DNA of 51,214 nt from Polymorphobacter sp. (GTDB lineage Bacteria; Pseudomonadota; Alphaproteobacteria; Sphingomonadales; Sphingomonadaceae), in NCBI RefSeq assembly GCF_025362435.1, contig NZ_JANYGL010000161.1:1-51214 (forward strand), read 5' to 3'. A program made the position numbers and the translations under genes. This document shows positions 9,101-17,592 of this stretch, in pieces. The notes below the pieces were generated by a model. That model ran no database searches and was not told where the DNA came from. It saw only the letters and a list, made by a program, of their open reading frames with translations. Position 1 is the stretch's first letter, and every line of letters starts with the position of its first letter.

Positions 9101-10810
9101 CTATTCCGTGTCCGGAGCTTTGGGAGCCAGCCCGAGAATGCCGTTGACGTCGATGTCGTGCGTCATGTCCGGCGCTACCCCAAGCATCGGCCCGATCCGC
9201 GTCACGATCTTCTCGATGATCGGCGCCGAGACCTGCCCCGCGGTCGAATACCCCCCGGTCTTCCTTGTTCCATGCGGCGCGTCGAGCAGCGCGATGACGA
9301 CATAACGCGGCGCATCCATCGGAAAGGCAGCGGCAAAGGTCGAGATGTTGACGTGCTTTTCGTAGTGCCCGCCTTGCTGCTTCTCCGCGGTTCCAGTCTT
9401 GCCGCCGACGCGGTAACCGGCGGCGTTCGCCTTCCGCCCGGTGCCCGACAGCACCACCATCCGCAGAAGCGCCCGCATCTGGTCTGAAGTGCTTTCCTTG
9501 AAGATGCGCTTGCCGGGAACCGCCTGGCCGGGTTCGACCTTGAGCATCGTCGCCGGGCGGAAGATACCGCCGTTGACGACCGTCGCATACGCCGTCGCCA
9601 GATGAAGCGGCGTCACCGCGATGCCGTGACCAAAGCCGACCGTCATCGTCGCGATCTCGCCCCAGTTGTTCGACGCCGGGTACAGCGTGTGCCCGCGCTC
9701 CATCAGCTCGCCGCTGACCGGCGACAGAAAGCCGAGCGCGTCGAGATACGCCCGCTGCCGTGTTGCTCCCAGTTCCGCCGCCATGTGCGCGGTGCCGATG
9801 TTCGACGAGTGGATGAAGATGTCGGGGACCGATGCCCATCGACGCAGTTCGTGACCGTCGGGATCGTCGTGGATGGTGAAGCGGCCGATGTGGATCGGCG
9901 CGGTCGCATCGTATTTCTGGTCCATCGACTTGATGAAGCCGTCGTTGAGCGACATCGCGATCGTCAGCGTCTTGAAGGTCGAGCCGAGCTCGTACACCCC
10001 GAGCGTCGCCCGGTCGAAGCGGGCGTTGTCCTCGGCATGACCAGCGGCATTGGGGTTGAAATCGGGCAGCGACGCGAGCGCGATGACCTCGCCGGTGTGG
10101 ACGTCCATGACGATTCCGGCGGCGCCAAGTGCGCTGAATTCGGTCATCGCCGCGCCGAGTTCGTTCTCGAGCGCCTGCTGGACCCGGCTGTCGAGCGCTA
10201 GGAAGACCGGCTTGCCGCGCGTCGCCGGCGCGGTCAGGCGGGTGTCGAGCGCGCGCTCCATCCCGTATTTCCCATGCCCGTCGATATCGGTGTAGCCGAT
10301 AACGTGCGCGGCGAGGTCGGCGTTAGGGTAGAGCCGCTCGGGCTCGCGCTCGAGCGTGATCGCCGGCTCGCCGAGGTCGTTGATCCGTTTCGCCTGCGCG
10401 GGCAGGACGCGCCGTGCGATATAGCGGAACGCCCCCGGATGGGTCAGTTCGAAATAGATCTGCCCGGGAGTCTTGTCGGTCAGGATCGCCGCCAGCGACT
10501 GGGCGAGCGCGTGCGGATCGCCGATCACCTTGCGCGGCGCGACCGCGATCGCGACCGCGTCGAAGGTCCGCGCCAGCTCGATGCCGTTGCGATCGAAGAT
10601 GTCGCCGCGCGGCGGAGTCGGTGCCGCAAAGGCCTCGCGGCTGCCGAGGTCGCGCTCGTGGAGCACGGCGAGGTCGGCGAGGCGGAGGCCGAGGATCCCG
10701 GCAATTGCGATGAACAGCAGGACGCAGGTCATCAACCGCGTCCGCGCGCGTGCCAGCGCCGCCTGCCGCTGACCGGCGACCGGGTGTGTACGCCGCGGAA
10801 GCGCGGCCAT
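9101..10810 (-). CDS. ftsI: Septal peptidoglycan transpeptidase FtsI (PBP3)
   Basis: FtsI cross-links septal peptidoglycan in the periplasm, partnering FtsW. Starting at ATG (MAALPRR) the protein has 569 residues: a short basic cytoplasmic tail, one membrane anchor (about 27-47), a pedestal domain beginning near PPRGDIFDRNG, and a class B penicillin-binding transpeptidase domain. The catalytic triad motifs are visible: SxxK as STFK (277-280, nucleophile S277), SSN (335-337) and KTGT (471-474). A GTG six bases upstream overlaps the ftsL stop and could be the real start. The protein ends shortly after the transpeptidase domain with no PASTA repeats, normal for Gram-negatives. Confidence 0.96.
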   Translation of the reverse strand: MAALPRRTHPVAGQRQAALARARTRLMTCVLLFIAIAGILGLRLADLAVLHERDLGSREAFAAPTPPRGDIFDRNGIELARTFDAVAIAVAPRKVIGDPHALAQSLAAILTDKTPGQIYFELTHPGAFRYIARRVLPAQAKRINDLGEPAITLEREPERLYPNADLAAHVIGYTDIDGHGKYGMERALDTRLTAPATRGKPVFLALDSRVQQALENELGAAMTEFSALGAAGIVMDVHTGEVIALASLPDFNPNAAGHAEDNARFDRATLGVYELGSTFKTLTIAMSLNDGFIKSMDQKYDATAPIHIGRFTIHDDPDGHELRRWASVPDIFIHSSNIGTAHMAAELGATRQRAYLDALGFLSPVSGELMERGHTLYPASNNWGEIATMTVGFGHGIAVTPLHLATAYATVVNGGIFRPATMLKVEPGQAVPGKRIFKESTSDQMRALLRMVVLSGTGRKANAAGYRVGGKTGTAEKQQGGHYEKHVNISTFAAAFPMDAPRYVVIALLDAPHGTRKTGGYSTAGQVSAPIIEKIVTRIGPMLGVAPDMTHDIDVNGILGLAPKAPDTE

Positions 10811-10812
10811 GA

Positions 10813-11286
10813 TCACCGCAGGGCGATCTTCTGGAAGGTGGCGGTGTCACTCGCGGCGACCGAAACAAGACGAGCGTCGACGCTCAGGTCGTTGCTGACG
10901 CGCGGCGCCGGGGTGAAGGCGACGCGGCGGATCGGCGCGACCGGCGCAGGTGCGTCACGAACGACCGCGGCAACCTCGACCGGTCCATGCGGCGCTGCCG
11001 GCGCGGCATAGCTCGCCAGTAGCACCGGGCTGCCGAGCAGCTGCTCGGCGCGCGGCGGAGCGAGCGCGAGGACCTGCTCGTTCCAGCGCTGGAGTTCGGG
11101 GAGCCGCGCCCGCGTGCGAAGCTCGGCCTGAAGGAGGCGGATATCAGCGGTGTCGCGCGCGACTCTCTGGCGCGCGGTGTCGATCCCGGCGCGTTCGGCT
11201 GAGGCGCGAAGTGATATCGTATAGCAGCCCATCGCCGAGGCGAGTGCGGCGGCGATCAACGCGGCCGATTTGAAGTTCGTTTTCAT
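10813..11286 (-). CDS. ftsL: Cell division protein FtsL-like
   Basis: A 157-residue bitopic protein in the ftsL position between rsmH and ftsI. It has one N-terminal hydrophobic segment (about 6-25), followed by a heptad-like region rich in Ala, Arg, Leu and Glu suited to a coiled coil (about 30-75), as in FtsL, which forms the FtsQLB scaffold activating FtsWI. Sequence conservation in this family is very low, so the call rests on position, topology and coiled coil. The Ala/Pro/Val-rich C-terminal tail (about 85-157) is longer than in E. coli FtsL (121 residues). The ATG overlaps the rsmH stop. Confidence 0.82.
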   Translation of the reverse strand: MKTNFKSAALIAAALASAMGCYTISLRASAERAGIDTARQRVARDTADIRLLQAELRTRARLPELQRWNEQVLALAPPRAEQLLGSPVLLASYAAPAAPHGPVEVAAVVRDAPAPVAPIRRVAFTPAPRVSNDLSVDARLVSVAASDTATFQKIALR

Positions 11287-12200
11287 GCGGCTCTCCATGC
11301 TGGGGCGGCGGTCCGTACAGCGGCACGCAACGTCGCGGACCGTGCCCGGGGGTTGCGGTTGTTTTCTTCTTCGGACGGGCGAACCGGCTTGGCCGGCGCC
11401 ATGAACGTCGGGGCCGGGCCGGCTTCAGCCATTGGCAGGTGGCGCGATCCGGCCGGCGCACTGCCCGAGCGGTCGCGGAGGAACGTCTTGACCGCGCGGT
11501 CCTCGAGGCTGTGGAAGCTGACCACAGCGAGACGCCCGCCCGGCCGCAACAGGCGCTCGGCGGCCCGCAGTCCGGCGTCGAGTTCGCCGAGCTCGTCGTT
11601 GACGTACATCCGCAAAGCCTGGAACGTCCGCGTCGCCGGGTCCTTGCCGGTCTTCGACGCGCCGCAGACGCTGCGGACGAGGCCGGCAAGCTGCGACGTC
11701 CGCTCGAACGGTCGGTCGTTGACGATCGCGCGCGCGATCCGCCGCGCCTTGGGCTCGTCGCCGAGCTGGAACAGGACGTCGGCGATCTCGGCTTCGCCGG
11801 CGGTGTTGATAAAGTCGGCGGCGGTCGGCCCGTCCTTGCCCATCCGCATGTCGAGCGGCCCGTCGGTCATGAACGAAAAGCCGCGCTCAGGCTGGTCGAG
11901 CATCATCGACGACACGCCGATGTCCATCACCACGGCGTCGACGGCATCGACGCCGCGCGCCGCAAGCTCGGCATCCATCGCCGAGAAGCGTCCTTCGATC
12001 AGCACGAGGCGGGCGTCGTCGATCGAGCTGGCGGCGATCGCCGTGGGATCGCGGTCGAGCCCCCAGACGTGGGCGACATCGCGGTCGAGCGCCGCGCGCG
12101 CATAGCCCCCCGCGCCGAAAGTGGCGTCGACGTAGCTGTCGCCGGCACCGAGCGCGAGCGCCGCCATGACTTCGTCCAGGAGGACGGGAACGTGACTCAT
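11283..12200 (-). CDS. rsmH: 16S rRNA (cytosine-1402-N4)-methyltransferase RsmH (MraW)
   Basis: RsmH methylates N4 of C1402 in the 16S rRNA decoding site using S-adenosylmethionine. The 305-residue protein begins with [10 protein letters not shown], then the SAM-binding glycine-rich loop [13 protein letters not shown] (24-36), and contains [14 protein letters not shown] and the C-terminal [15 protein letters not shown] motif, all typical of the family. Length and place, second in the dcw cluster after mraZ, are normal. Its start overlaps the mraZ stop and its 3' end overlaps ftsL. Confidence 0.97.
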   Translation of the reverse strand: MSHVPVLLDEVMAALALGAGDSYVDATFGAGGYARAALDRDVAHVWGLDRDPTAIAASSIDDARLVLIEGRFSAMDAELAARGVDAVDAVVMDIGVSSMMLDQPERGFSFMTDGPLDMRMGKDGPTAADFINTAGEAEIADVLFQLGDEPKARRIARAIVNDRPFERTSQLAGLVRSVCGASKTGKDPATRTFQALRMYVNDELGELDAGLRAAERLLRPGGRLAVVSFHSLEDRAVKTFLRDRSGSAPAGSRHLPMAEAGPAPTFMAPAKPVRPSEEENNRNPRARSATLRAAVRTAAPAWRAA

Positions 12201-12664
12201 GCCTCACCCCGCGCATCGAGCAGGCGGCGGACCATGCGGACGACGCGCGGGTCGAGCCCGGCGCGCGCGATGAAGCGGTGCGGATTCCAGATCTCGAAAT
12301 AGTCGCCCATGCCCCAGAACAGCGCGAGCCGGTCGATCTCGCCCGCATCCTTCATCGCAGCCGACAGGATGATCCGCCCGGTTTCGTCGATCGGGAATTT
12401 CTCGGCCGAACCGAAGGTGGCGCGGAAACGGTCGTCGCGGGCTTCGCTATAGTCGCCGGCAAAGCGGGCTTCGAGTTCAGCACGCGCCTTGGCGGGATAA
12501 CCCTGGTCGTATCCGACGAGGCAGTCGGCACGTTCGGCTGGACCGAGGATGATCGCCCGCACTTCGGACCGGGCAGTGATGACGTCGCGGAAGCCCGACG
12601 GCACCGACACGCGCTGCTTCGCGTCGATTGCGTTCAAAGCATTGCCGAGAAACGATTCTTCCAC
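12197..12664 (-). CDS. mraZ: Transcriptional regulator MraZ
   Basis: MraZ is a ring-forming DNA-binding protein of the AbrB/SpoVT fold that regulates the dcw operon by binding direct repeats upstream of its own gene. I start it at the GTG giving [16 protein letters not shown], because MraZ proteins normally begin right at this F-x-G-x-x-x-x-x-x-DAK block. The open frame upstream would add a basic N-terminus unlike the family. The second half shows the expected second AbrB-like repeat around [15 protein letters not shown]. Length (155 residues) is normal. As first gene it carries the operon's presumed promoter and operators in the 350-base region before it. Confidence 0.93.
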   Translation of the reverse strand: MEESFLGNALNAIDAKQRVSVPSGFRDVITARSEVRAIILGPAERADCLVGYDQGYPAKARAELEARFAGDYSEARDDRFRATFGSAEKFPIDETGRIILSAAMKDAGEIDRLALFWGMGDYFEIWNPHRFIARAGLDPRVVRMVRRLLDARGEA

Positions 12665-12773
12665 TCGTTTGGTCCGCCCAGAGCCTGCAAGCTTCAAGGC
12701 AAAACCGTCCCGGGCGCGTCGACGGGGGTCGATACGCTGGCGGACTGGATAATGCGAAAACCCCGACGCTTGC

Positions 12774-12782
12774 TGTGGACAA
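12774..12782 (-). promoter_or_regulatory. DnaA-box-like site (one mismatch) upstream of mraZ
   Basis: On the minus strand the nine bases read TTGTCCACA, one mismatch from the DnaA consensus TTATNCACA. It sits on the mraZ-proximal side of the TGGGN repeats. Alone this could be chance, but a perfect box lies about 140 bases further upstream. Confidence 0.35.
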
Positions 12783-12790
12783 TCGCTACA

Positions 12791-12826
12791 TGGGCTTTCG
12801 TGGTCTAGCAATGGGAAATCGTGGGA
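12791..12826 (+). promoter_or_regulatory. Candidate MraZ operator: four TGGnn direct repeats at 10-11 base pitch
   Basis: The plus strand reads TGGGC (12791), TGGTC (12801), TGGGA (12812) and TGGGA (12822), spaced 10, 11 and 10 bases, one helical turn apart. MraZ of E. coli is known to bind TGGGN repeats separated by five bases upstream of its own gene; three of the four units here fit TGGGN. mraZ is on the opposite strand, so in its direction they read NCCCA. The block lies 127-162 bases before the chosen mraZ start, where an autoregulatory operator would be expected. Confidence 0.6.
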
Positions 12827-12919
12827 AACAGCTCTAAAATAGCGCCTGTTGCAGGGATGTTCTACGTCTCTTCTATTTCGGACACGGTTTGTTCGTCACT
12901 GGGCTATAAACATGTAGCC

Positions 12920-12928
12920 TGTGGATAA
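12920..12928 (-). promoter_or_regulatory. Perfect DnaA box in the AT-rich dcw leader
   Basis: The minus strand reads TTATCCACA, an exact match to the DnaA-box consensus, followed on the plus strand by a weaker TGTGTAACA. The surrounding bases, about 12831-12965, are clearly more AT-rich than the rest of the window and include an A/T run at about 12940-12960. This region is probably also where the mra promoter lies, but I could not pick out a confident -35/-10 pair. Confidence 0.5.
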
Positions 12929-13015
12929 GTCTGTGTAACAATTAAAACTATTTCTTAACTACAGCGTTTGCGGCTCGTCTGTTGCCGCATCACGTGCAAA
13001 CTCGAGCGAGCACGG

Positions 13016-13282
13016 TCAGCTGTTAGACAGCGTCCGAGTCGCCGGTCGAGCGGGAGGAGCGCTTTTATGTAGGGTCGCATCGGTTCCGCTGCTCGGCGCA
13101 ACTCCGAGAACGGCAAGCGTTTCGGCCTTCGGGTCAACCGGCGCGGCTGGCCGCGATGAGCGGATCCCCGCAGCGGCGGACACGACGATCAGGAAAATCG
13201 CGGCAAGTCCCGTCAGTCCGGCATTGATCCGTTGCGCGCTGAACGATCGCGTCGTCCGGGCGATACGAGAATGTCTGTCCAC
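13016..13282 (-). CDS. Small single-pass membrane protein, unknown function
   Basis: An 88-residue product from a GTG start with GAGG four bases upstream. It has a basic Arg-rich N-terminus, one hydrophobic segment (about 23-41, GLAAIFLIVVSAAAGI) and a Pro/Ala/Ser-rich tail of about 45 residues. By the positive-inside rule the tail would face the periplasm. I do not recognise a family. It lies 74 bases downstream of the cysteine synthase on the same strand, so it may be cotranscribed. Support is the topology and the ribosome binding site; overlapping open frames on this strand in the other two phases lack such features. It may be a real but lineage-specific gene. Confidence 0.5.
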   Translation of the reverse strand: MDRHSRIARTTRSFSAQRINAGLTGLAAIFLIVVSAAAGIRSSRPAAPVDPKAETLAVLGVAPSSGTDATLHKSAPPARPATRTLSNS

Positions 13283-13356
13283 TGGACCTCGCTGGCAAAC
13301 AGTCGTCCGGCCATGCCGGGCGGGTGAGCCGCCGCGCGGTCCACCTGATCATCCTA

Positions 13357-14385
13357 TTAAGGACGTGTAGTCTCAACCGATGTGTTTGTCGAGCCGAGCA
13401 ACCACGGCGGCGCGATCAGACCTTTCGCCGCACACCAGGTCGGGTTGTAGATCGTCGATAGATAACGCAGCCCCGAGTCGCACAAGATCGTCACGATCGT
13501 CTTGCCCGGACCCAGATGCTCCGCCAGCCGGATGGCCCCGGCAACGTTGATCCCCGATGACAGCCCAAGGCACAGCCCCTCGTGCTGGAGTAGCTCGTGG
13601 AGCAGTGGCAGCGCTTCGCGATCGGGGATGCGGAACTGCGCGTCGACGCTGAGCCCCTCGAGGTTGGCGGTGATCCGGCTCTGACCGATCCCTTCGGAGA
13701 CCGAGCTGCCCTCGGAACGCAACTCGCCATGCGCGAACCAGTCGTAGAGCGCCGCGCCCTCGGGGTCGCTGAGCGCAATCGCAATCCCGGGGGCGACCGC
13801 GCGCAGGCCGAGTGCAACTCCGGCAAGCGTGCCGCCGGTGCCGACCGCGCAGGTGAAGCCGTCGATCTCCCCGCTCGTCTGGGCCCAGATTTCAGGGGCG
13901 GTGGTCTTGATGTGCGCGAGCCGGTTGGCGATGTTGTCGAACTGGTTGGCCCAGACCGCGCCCGGGGTTTCGTCAGCGATCCGACGCGACTGGTGGACGT
14001 AGTGGCAAGCGCTCGAATAGGGTGCGGCCGGGACGAGAACGAGCTCGGCGCCAAGCGCGCGCAGCGTCGCCTGTTTTTCGCCGCTCTGGGTATCGGGCAT
14101 GACGATGATCGTCCGGTAACCGAGCGCGTTGCCGACGACCGCGAGTCCGATTCCGGTGTTGCCGGCGGTGCCCTCGACGATCGTCCCGCCCGGCTTAAGC
14201 GCGCCGCGCGCCTCGGCGTCGCGGATGATATAGAGCGCGGCGCGATCCTTGACCGATCCGCCAGGGTTCATGAATTCGGCTTTGCCCAGGATCGTGCACC
14301 CGGTCCGGGCCGAGGGTCCGCGGAGCTTGATCAACGAGGTATTGCCGATCAACGCGGTGACATCGGCGGCGGGAGGAGTGACCAT
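13357..14385 (-). CDS. Cysteine synthase family PLP enzyme
   Basis: A 342-residue fold-type II pyridoxal-phosphate enzyme of the CysK/cystathionine beta-synthase family, predicted to make L-cysteine from O-acetylserine and sulfide in the cytoplasm. The PLP lysine is in NPGGSVKDRA (K46), the substrate-binding loop is EGTAGNTGIG (71-80), and the phosphate-binding loop is GTGGTLAG. It is about 20-30 residues longer than E. coli CysK, with an extended C-terminus beyond CDSGLRYLSTIYNPTW. This is typical of a common proteobacterial subfamily often annotated cysteine synthase A. It diverges from the peptide-binding lipoprotein gene across about 105 bases. The exact substrate among O-acetylserine-type donors is inferred. 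Confidence 0.9.
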   Translation of the reverse strand: MVTPPAADVTALIGNTSLIKLRGPSARTGCTILGKAEFMNPGGSVKDRAALYIIRDAEARGALKPGGTIVEGTAGNTGIGLAVVGNALGYRTIIVMPDTQSGEKQATLRALGAELVLVPAAPYSSACHYVHQSRRIADETPGAVWANQFDNIANRLAHIKTTAPEIWAQTSGEIDGFTCAVGTGGTLAGVALGLRAVAPGIAIALSDPEGAALYDWFAHGELRSEGSSVSEGIGQSRITANLEGLSVDAQFRIPDREALPLLHELLQHEGLCLGLSSGINVAGAIRLAEHLGPGKTIVTILCDSGLRYLSTIYNPTWCAAKGLIAPPWLLGSTNTSVETTRP

Positions 14386-14490
14386 ATCAGCGACTTAGCG
14401 GTGACGCCCCGATCGGCGCAAGCAAGCGATCATTGCCGTTGCGCAAACCCGGCTTTGCGTCGCACCGAACGAGCCGCTAACGCATGGCGC

Positions 14491-16017
14491 ATGGTGCCGC
14501 GTATCGTTCTTATCGCGCTGCTTCTCGCCGGTTGCGGTGCGAAGGACGACGACCGTGGCGCGACCTTGCGCGCCGATGTCGTCGGCCAGCAAGCGAGCGA
14601 GACCGGCGCACCGCGACGTGTGATCGCCGCCGCGACCCAGGTCGGGCTAACGGGCTTCGACGGCGCTGGCCAAGTCGTGCCCGGGCTCGCATCGAGCTGG
14701 CGGATCGCCGACAACGGACTCAGCGTGATCTTCCGGCTGAGAACGCGGACATGGCCCGACGGCAAGCCGGTAACTGCGAGCGATGTCGTCGCTTCGTTTC
14801 GCCGCGCCGCCCAGCCGGGAAGCCGCAACCCGTTGCGCGAGTTGTTGATCGGCTTCGAGAACGGCGCGGCGGTGTTATCGGGGGCGAGGCCCGCGTCTGC
14901 GCTGGGAGTCGGCGCGCCTGTGGATAACGTTGTCGAGGTCCGCCTCGCTGGAGCGATGCCCCACCTGCTCGCATTGCTCGCCGAACCCGAATTCGCGGTG
15001 ACCCGCCCGGGCATCCGTCCGCCGCCGCTCGGACCTTTTCGTGTCGGCGACTCGGCGACGGTGCCGATCATGCTGACCCGCAACCCGGCGTGGACGCCGA
15101 GCCCGAAGGTCACGCTCGCCGCCATTGCGCTGAATCCAGTCGAGGACCCGGGCATCGCGGTCGCCCGATTCGCTCGCGACCGCACGGACATCGTGCTCGG
15201 CCACGGTCTTGCCGGGTTCGGCGATGCCCGACTCCTGGCGGCGTCGAATGCGCTCCATGTCGAGCCGGCATGGGCGGTCTATGGCTATCTCGCCAACACT
15301 GCACGCGGGCCGCTCGCCGACGCCCGGGTGCGCCGCGCCCTGTCGATGGCGATCGACCGCGACGACCTCGGCAGCCGGTTGTTCGGCGTCGCCCTGCCCC
15401 CCGTCCTCGGGCTCGTGCCGCCGCTGCCGAGCGAGCGGGTGCCGATGCTGCCAGACTGGGCGATCGCCACGCCCGCCGCGCGTCTCGACCTCGCACGCCA
15501 GCTTCTTGCGGCGGCGGGTTTCTCGGCGGCGACGCCATTGACCGTGACGATCAGCCTTCCCGTCGCCCGCGAGCACGCGATGGTGGCAACCGAGATCGCC
15601 GCCGACTGGGAGAGAATCGGCGTCACGACGCGGACGATCACCCGGCCCGACGCCCTGCAGGCGCAGGTTATCGCGCGCGGCGATTACGAGCTCGCACTGG
15701 TTGAACGCTCGGGAGTCGACTCGCCGATGGCGTTCGTGCTGCCGTTCACCTGCGCGGCGAAGCTTGCCGGCTATTGCAACCCTGCCGCGGACGCGCTCGT
15801 CAACTCGGCCGCCACGACCTCGGATCCTGTCGCGCAGGCGGCCACGCTAAGCCTTGCCGAAGCGGCGATGATTGCCGACGCGCCGTTCATCCCGCTGTTC
15901 GCACCGGTGCGCTGGACGCTCGTCGCGCACCGGGTGACCGGCTGGACGAGCAATGCAGCGGGACACCACCCCCTCGCGCTCCTTGGCATCGAAGGCGGGG
16001 CGGGGCCGAAACCGTAG
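14491..16017 (+). CDS. Extracellular solute-binding lipoprotein, peptide type (SBP family 5)
   Basis: A 508-residue periplasmic binding protein of the OppA/DppA class. The start chosen puts a signal peptide with lipobox LLAGC right at the N-terminus (lipidated C15); a far longer open frame upstream is the shadow of the cysteine synthase. Family 5 features include PGLASSWRIADNGLSVIFRL, PDGKPVTASDVVASF and VRRALSMAIDRDDL. Such proteins normally feed an ABC importer, but no permease or ATPase gene is adjacent: the 3' end meets the convergent pyruvyl transferase gene after 20 bases. It may serve a transporter encoded elsewhere or act in another role such as sensing. Family is sure; ligand unknown. 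Confidence 0.88.
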   Translation: MVPRIVLIALLLAGCGAKDDDRGATLRADVVGQQASETGAPRRVIAAATQVGLTGFDGAGQVVPGLASSWRIADNGLSVIFRLRTRTWPDGKPVTASDVVASFRRAAQPGSRNPLRELLIGFENGAAVLSGARPASALGVGAPVDNVVEVRLAGAMPHLLALLAEPEFAVTRPGIRPPPLGPFRVGDSATVPIMLTRNPAWTPSPKVTLAAIALNPVEDPGIAVARFARDRTDIVLGHGLAGFGDARLLAASNALHVEPAWAVYGYLANTARGPLADARVRRALSMAIDRDDLGSRLFGVALPPVLGLVPPLPSERVPMLPDWAIATPAARLDLARQLLAAAGFSAATPLTVTISLPVAREHAMVATEIAADWERIGVTTRTITRPDALQAQVIARGDYELALVERSGVDSPMAFVLPFTCAAKLAGYCNPAADALVNSAATTSDPVAQAATLSLAEAAMIADAPFIPLFAPVRWTLVAHRVTGWTSNAAGHHPLALLGIEGGAGPKP

Positions 16018-16037
16018 CGCGACGGCGGCCGGCATGG

Positions 16038-17219
16038 CTAGGCGCGTGGGCGTGCCGAAAACAATGCCCGCAGAACTTCGCGATAGGCATCGAGCCGCGC
16101 CGCCACGCGGGTAAGCCCTTTCGCGACCTCGGTTTTCACCGTAGTCCGATCGGCGAGCGCGGCGAGGATGAAGGCGAGCGCGTCGTCGGTCGCCATCCCG
16201 GTGAAGGGGACGACGCGGGTGTAGCCGAGCGAACCGAACAGGCCCTCGAACTTGCGGCTGTACGACACCGGAACGACCGGGACCCCGCTCGAGAACGCCG
16301 CGATCGAGGCGTGCATTCTTGCGGCGACGAGGGCGTCGAGGCCGGAGATGTGGCTTTTGGCGGCAGAGGGGGAGGTGAAATCGGGAACGCGGACGAGTGC
16401 CGGATAGCGCGCCGCGAGCTCGTCGGCGACGCTGCCGTCGTTGTCGGGCGAGCTCGCATAGCCGTTGACGTGGGTGATCAGCTCGACCGTGCAATCGTCG
16501 GCGGCGAGCAGCGTTTCGATCATCCGCGTCATCAACTCCTTGTAATCATAGCCGAGATTGAACTCGCCACGCCCGGTGTAGCCGCCACGCCAGAGCAGTC
16601 CCGAGACGTTGATCCCGATCCGCGGACGCTCTGCGGGAGCAGCGACCGCCGGGGTCCACGGCAGCGCGAAGGCGACATCGACCGAATAGACCGAGGTCAC
16701 CGTCGGGGCCAGGGCACGGACCGCGTCGAGCGACCGGTCGTCGCGCACAACGACCGCACGCGCACGGCACATCGTCCAACCCGCGACGGCACCCAGCGCG
16801 CGCTTGACCGCACTGCCTCCGCCGAACGGGCCGATCGTCTGCGGCGAGAACACCAGCGGCACGCCGCGCGCGATCGTCGCGACCTTCGACAGAACGATCC
16901 ACGCGAAGCGCTTGATCGGGTACATGTCGGTGAAACTGTCGCCCGCGCCGATATCGAGGACGCAATCGAGGCGTCCGACCTGAGCGATGAACGAGGGGAT
17001 CGACTTCGCGCCGAGGGCGACGAAACTGACGTCGGCGTCGTCGATGTACGGTGTGCCGCTGTCGCCGAAGCCGAGGATGACGAAGCGCGGCGTCAGGCCG
17101 AGTTCGGCGGCAACGGCGCGGGCCAGCGCGATATTGCCGACGGTCAGCGCTCCGACGCCGAGGTTGCCCGAGCGGTCGGAATGCCAGAGCAGCCCGATCG
17201 AGATTTGCCGCGACGTCAC
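16038..17219 (-). CDS. Polysaccharide pyruvyl transferase family protein
   Basis: A roughly 393-residue protein of the polysaccharide pyruvyl transferase family, which adds ketal-linked pyruvate from phosphoenolpyruvate to sugars of exopolysaccharides or secondary cell-wall polymers. Visible family features are the N-terminal nucleotide-fold start (ISIGLLWHSDRSGNLGVGAL), DIGAGDSFTDMY, FSPQTIGPF, RDDRSLDAVR and, near the C-terminus, ARMHASIAAFSSGVPVVPVSYSRK. The start is uncertain: I chose a GTG just before the conserved region, while the frame stays open to 17315 with a Cys/Arg-rich extension that looks non-coding. It diverges from the ACP operon across about 107 bases, and the shared glycan theme suggests joint function. 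The acceptor sugar is unknown. Confidence 0.82.
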   Translation of the reverse strand: MTSRQISIGLLWHSDRSGNLGVGALTVGNIALARAVAAELGLTPRFVILGFGDSGTPYIDDADVSFVALGAKSIPSFIAQVGRLDCVLDIGAGDSFTDMYPIKRFAWIVLSKVATIARGVPLVFSPQTIGPFGGGSAVKRALGAVAGWTMCRARAVVVRDDRSLDAVRALAPTVTSVYSVDVAFALPWTPAVAAPAERPRIGINVSGLLWRGGYTGRGEFNLGYDYKELMTRMIETLLAADDCTVELITHVNGYASSPDNDGSVADELAARYPALVRVPDFTSPSAAKSHISGLDALVAARMHASIAAFSSGVPVVPVSYSRKFEGLFGSLGYTRVVPFTGMATDDALAFILAALADRTTVKTEVAKGLTRVAARLDAYREVLRALFSARPRA

Positions 17220-17326
17220 TGCGACGGCAAGCCGGTTGCACGTCGGGCTCGGCCTTGATACTGCGATGCAGCGTAGATCATGACACCCGGTAACCAGCTT
17301 GGGTGACACGAACAAGAGTGTTGTCG

Positions 17327-17572
17327 ATGACGATTGACGAAATAGTCGCGAAGATCGCCGATGTGATGGTCGATGTCTTCGACGTCGATGAACTAGATGT
17401 TACCCAAGCGACGTCGGCCGACGATGTCGAAGAATGGGACAGCCTTAGTCACATTCGTTTCATCATTACGCTCGAGCGCTTGTTCAAGATTAAGTTCCTC
17501 AACGAGGAAATCGCCGATTTAAAGAATGTCGGCGATCTTGCGCGCGTCATCCAGGCAAAATTGCCAGCCTGA
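17327..17572 (+). CDS. Acyl carrier protein
   Basis: An 81-residue acidic helical protein with the phosphopantetheine attachment motif in EEWDSLSHIRFI (S39 of DSL). It is a stand-alone carrier like those paired with FkbH-type enzymes, and is clearly separate from the housekeeping fatty-acid ACP, whose usual motif is DSLDxVE. The ATG giving MTIDEIV is preferred over an in-frame ATG 24 bases upstream because the family starts here. It heads an operon with spacings of 20, 6, 6, 12 and -4 bases, ending at the VOC gene. I infer that it carries the acyl unit loaded by the next gene and delivered to the MBOAT protein. Confidence 0.92.
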   Translation: MTIDEIVAKIADVMVDVFDVDELDVTQATSADDVEEWDSLSHIRFIITLERLFKIKFLNEEIADLKNVGDLARVIQAKLPA

Positions 17573-17592
17573 CACAACCAGGGACCGCGCCG

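Noticed and set aside
12665-12811. A 49-residue N-terminal extension of MraZ from an upstream start
   Set aside because: The extension is basic and unlike MraZ, and the family starts at the [12 protein letters not shown] block; the region fits better as leader DNA.
12831-12965. AT-rich stretch with DnaA boxes as the chromosomal replication origin
   Set aside because: Only one perfect box plus weak ones, and no typical origin neighbours; more likely the dcw promoter region with a regulatory DnaA site.
13597-14490. An N-terminal extension of the peptide-binding lipoprotein by about 300 codons
   Set aside because: The extension is antisense to cysteine synthase; the start at 14491 places a signal peptide and lipobox exactly at the N-terminus.
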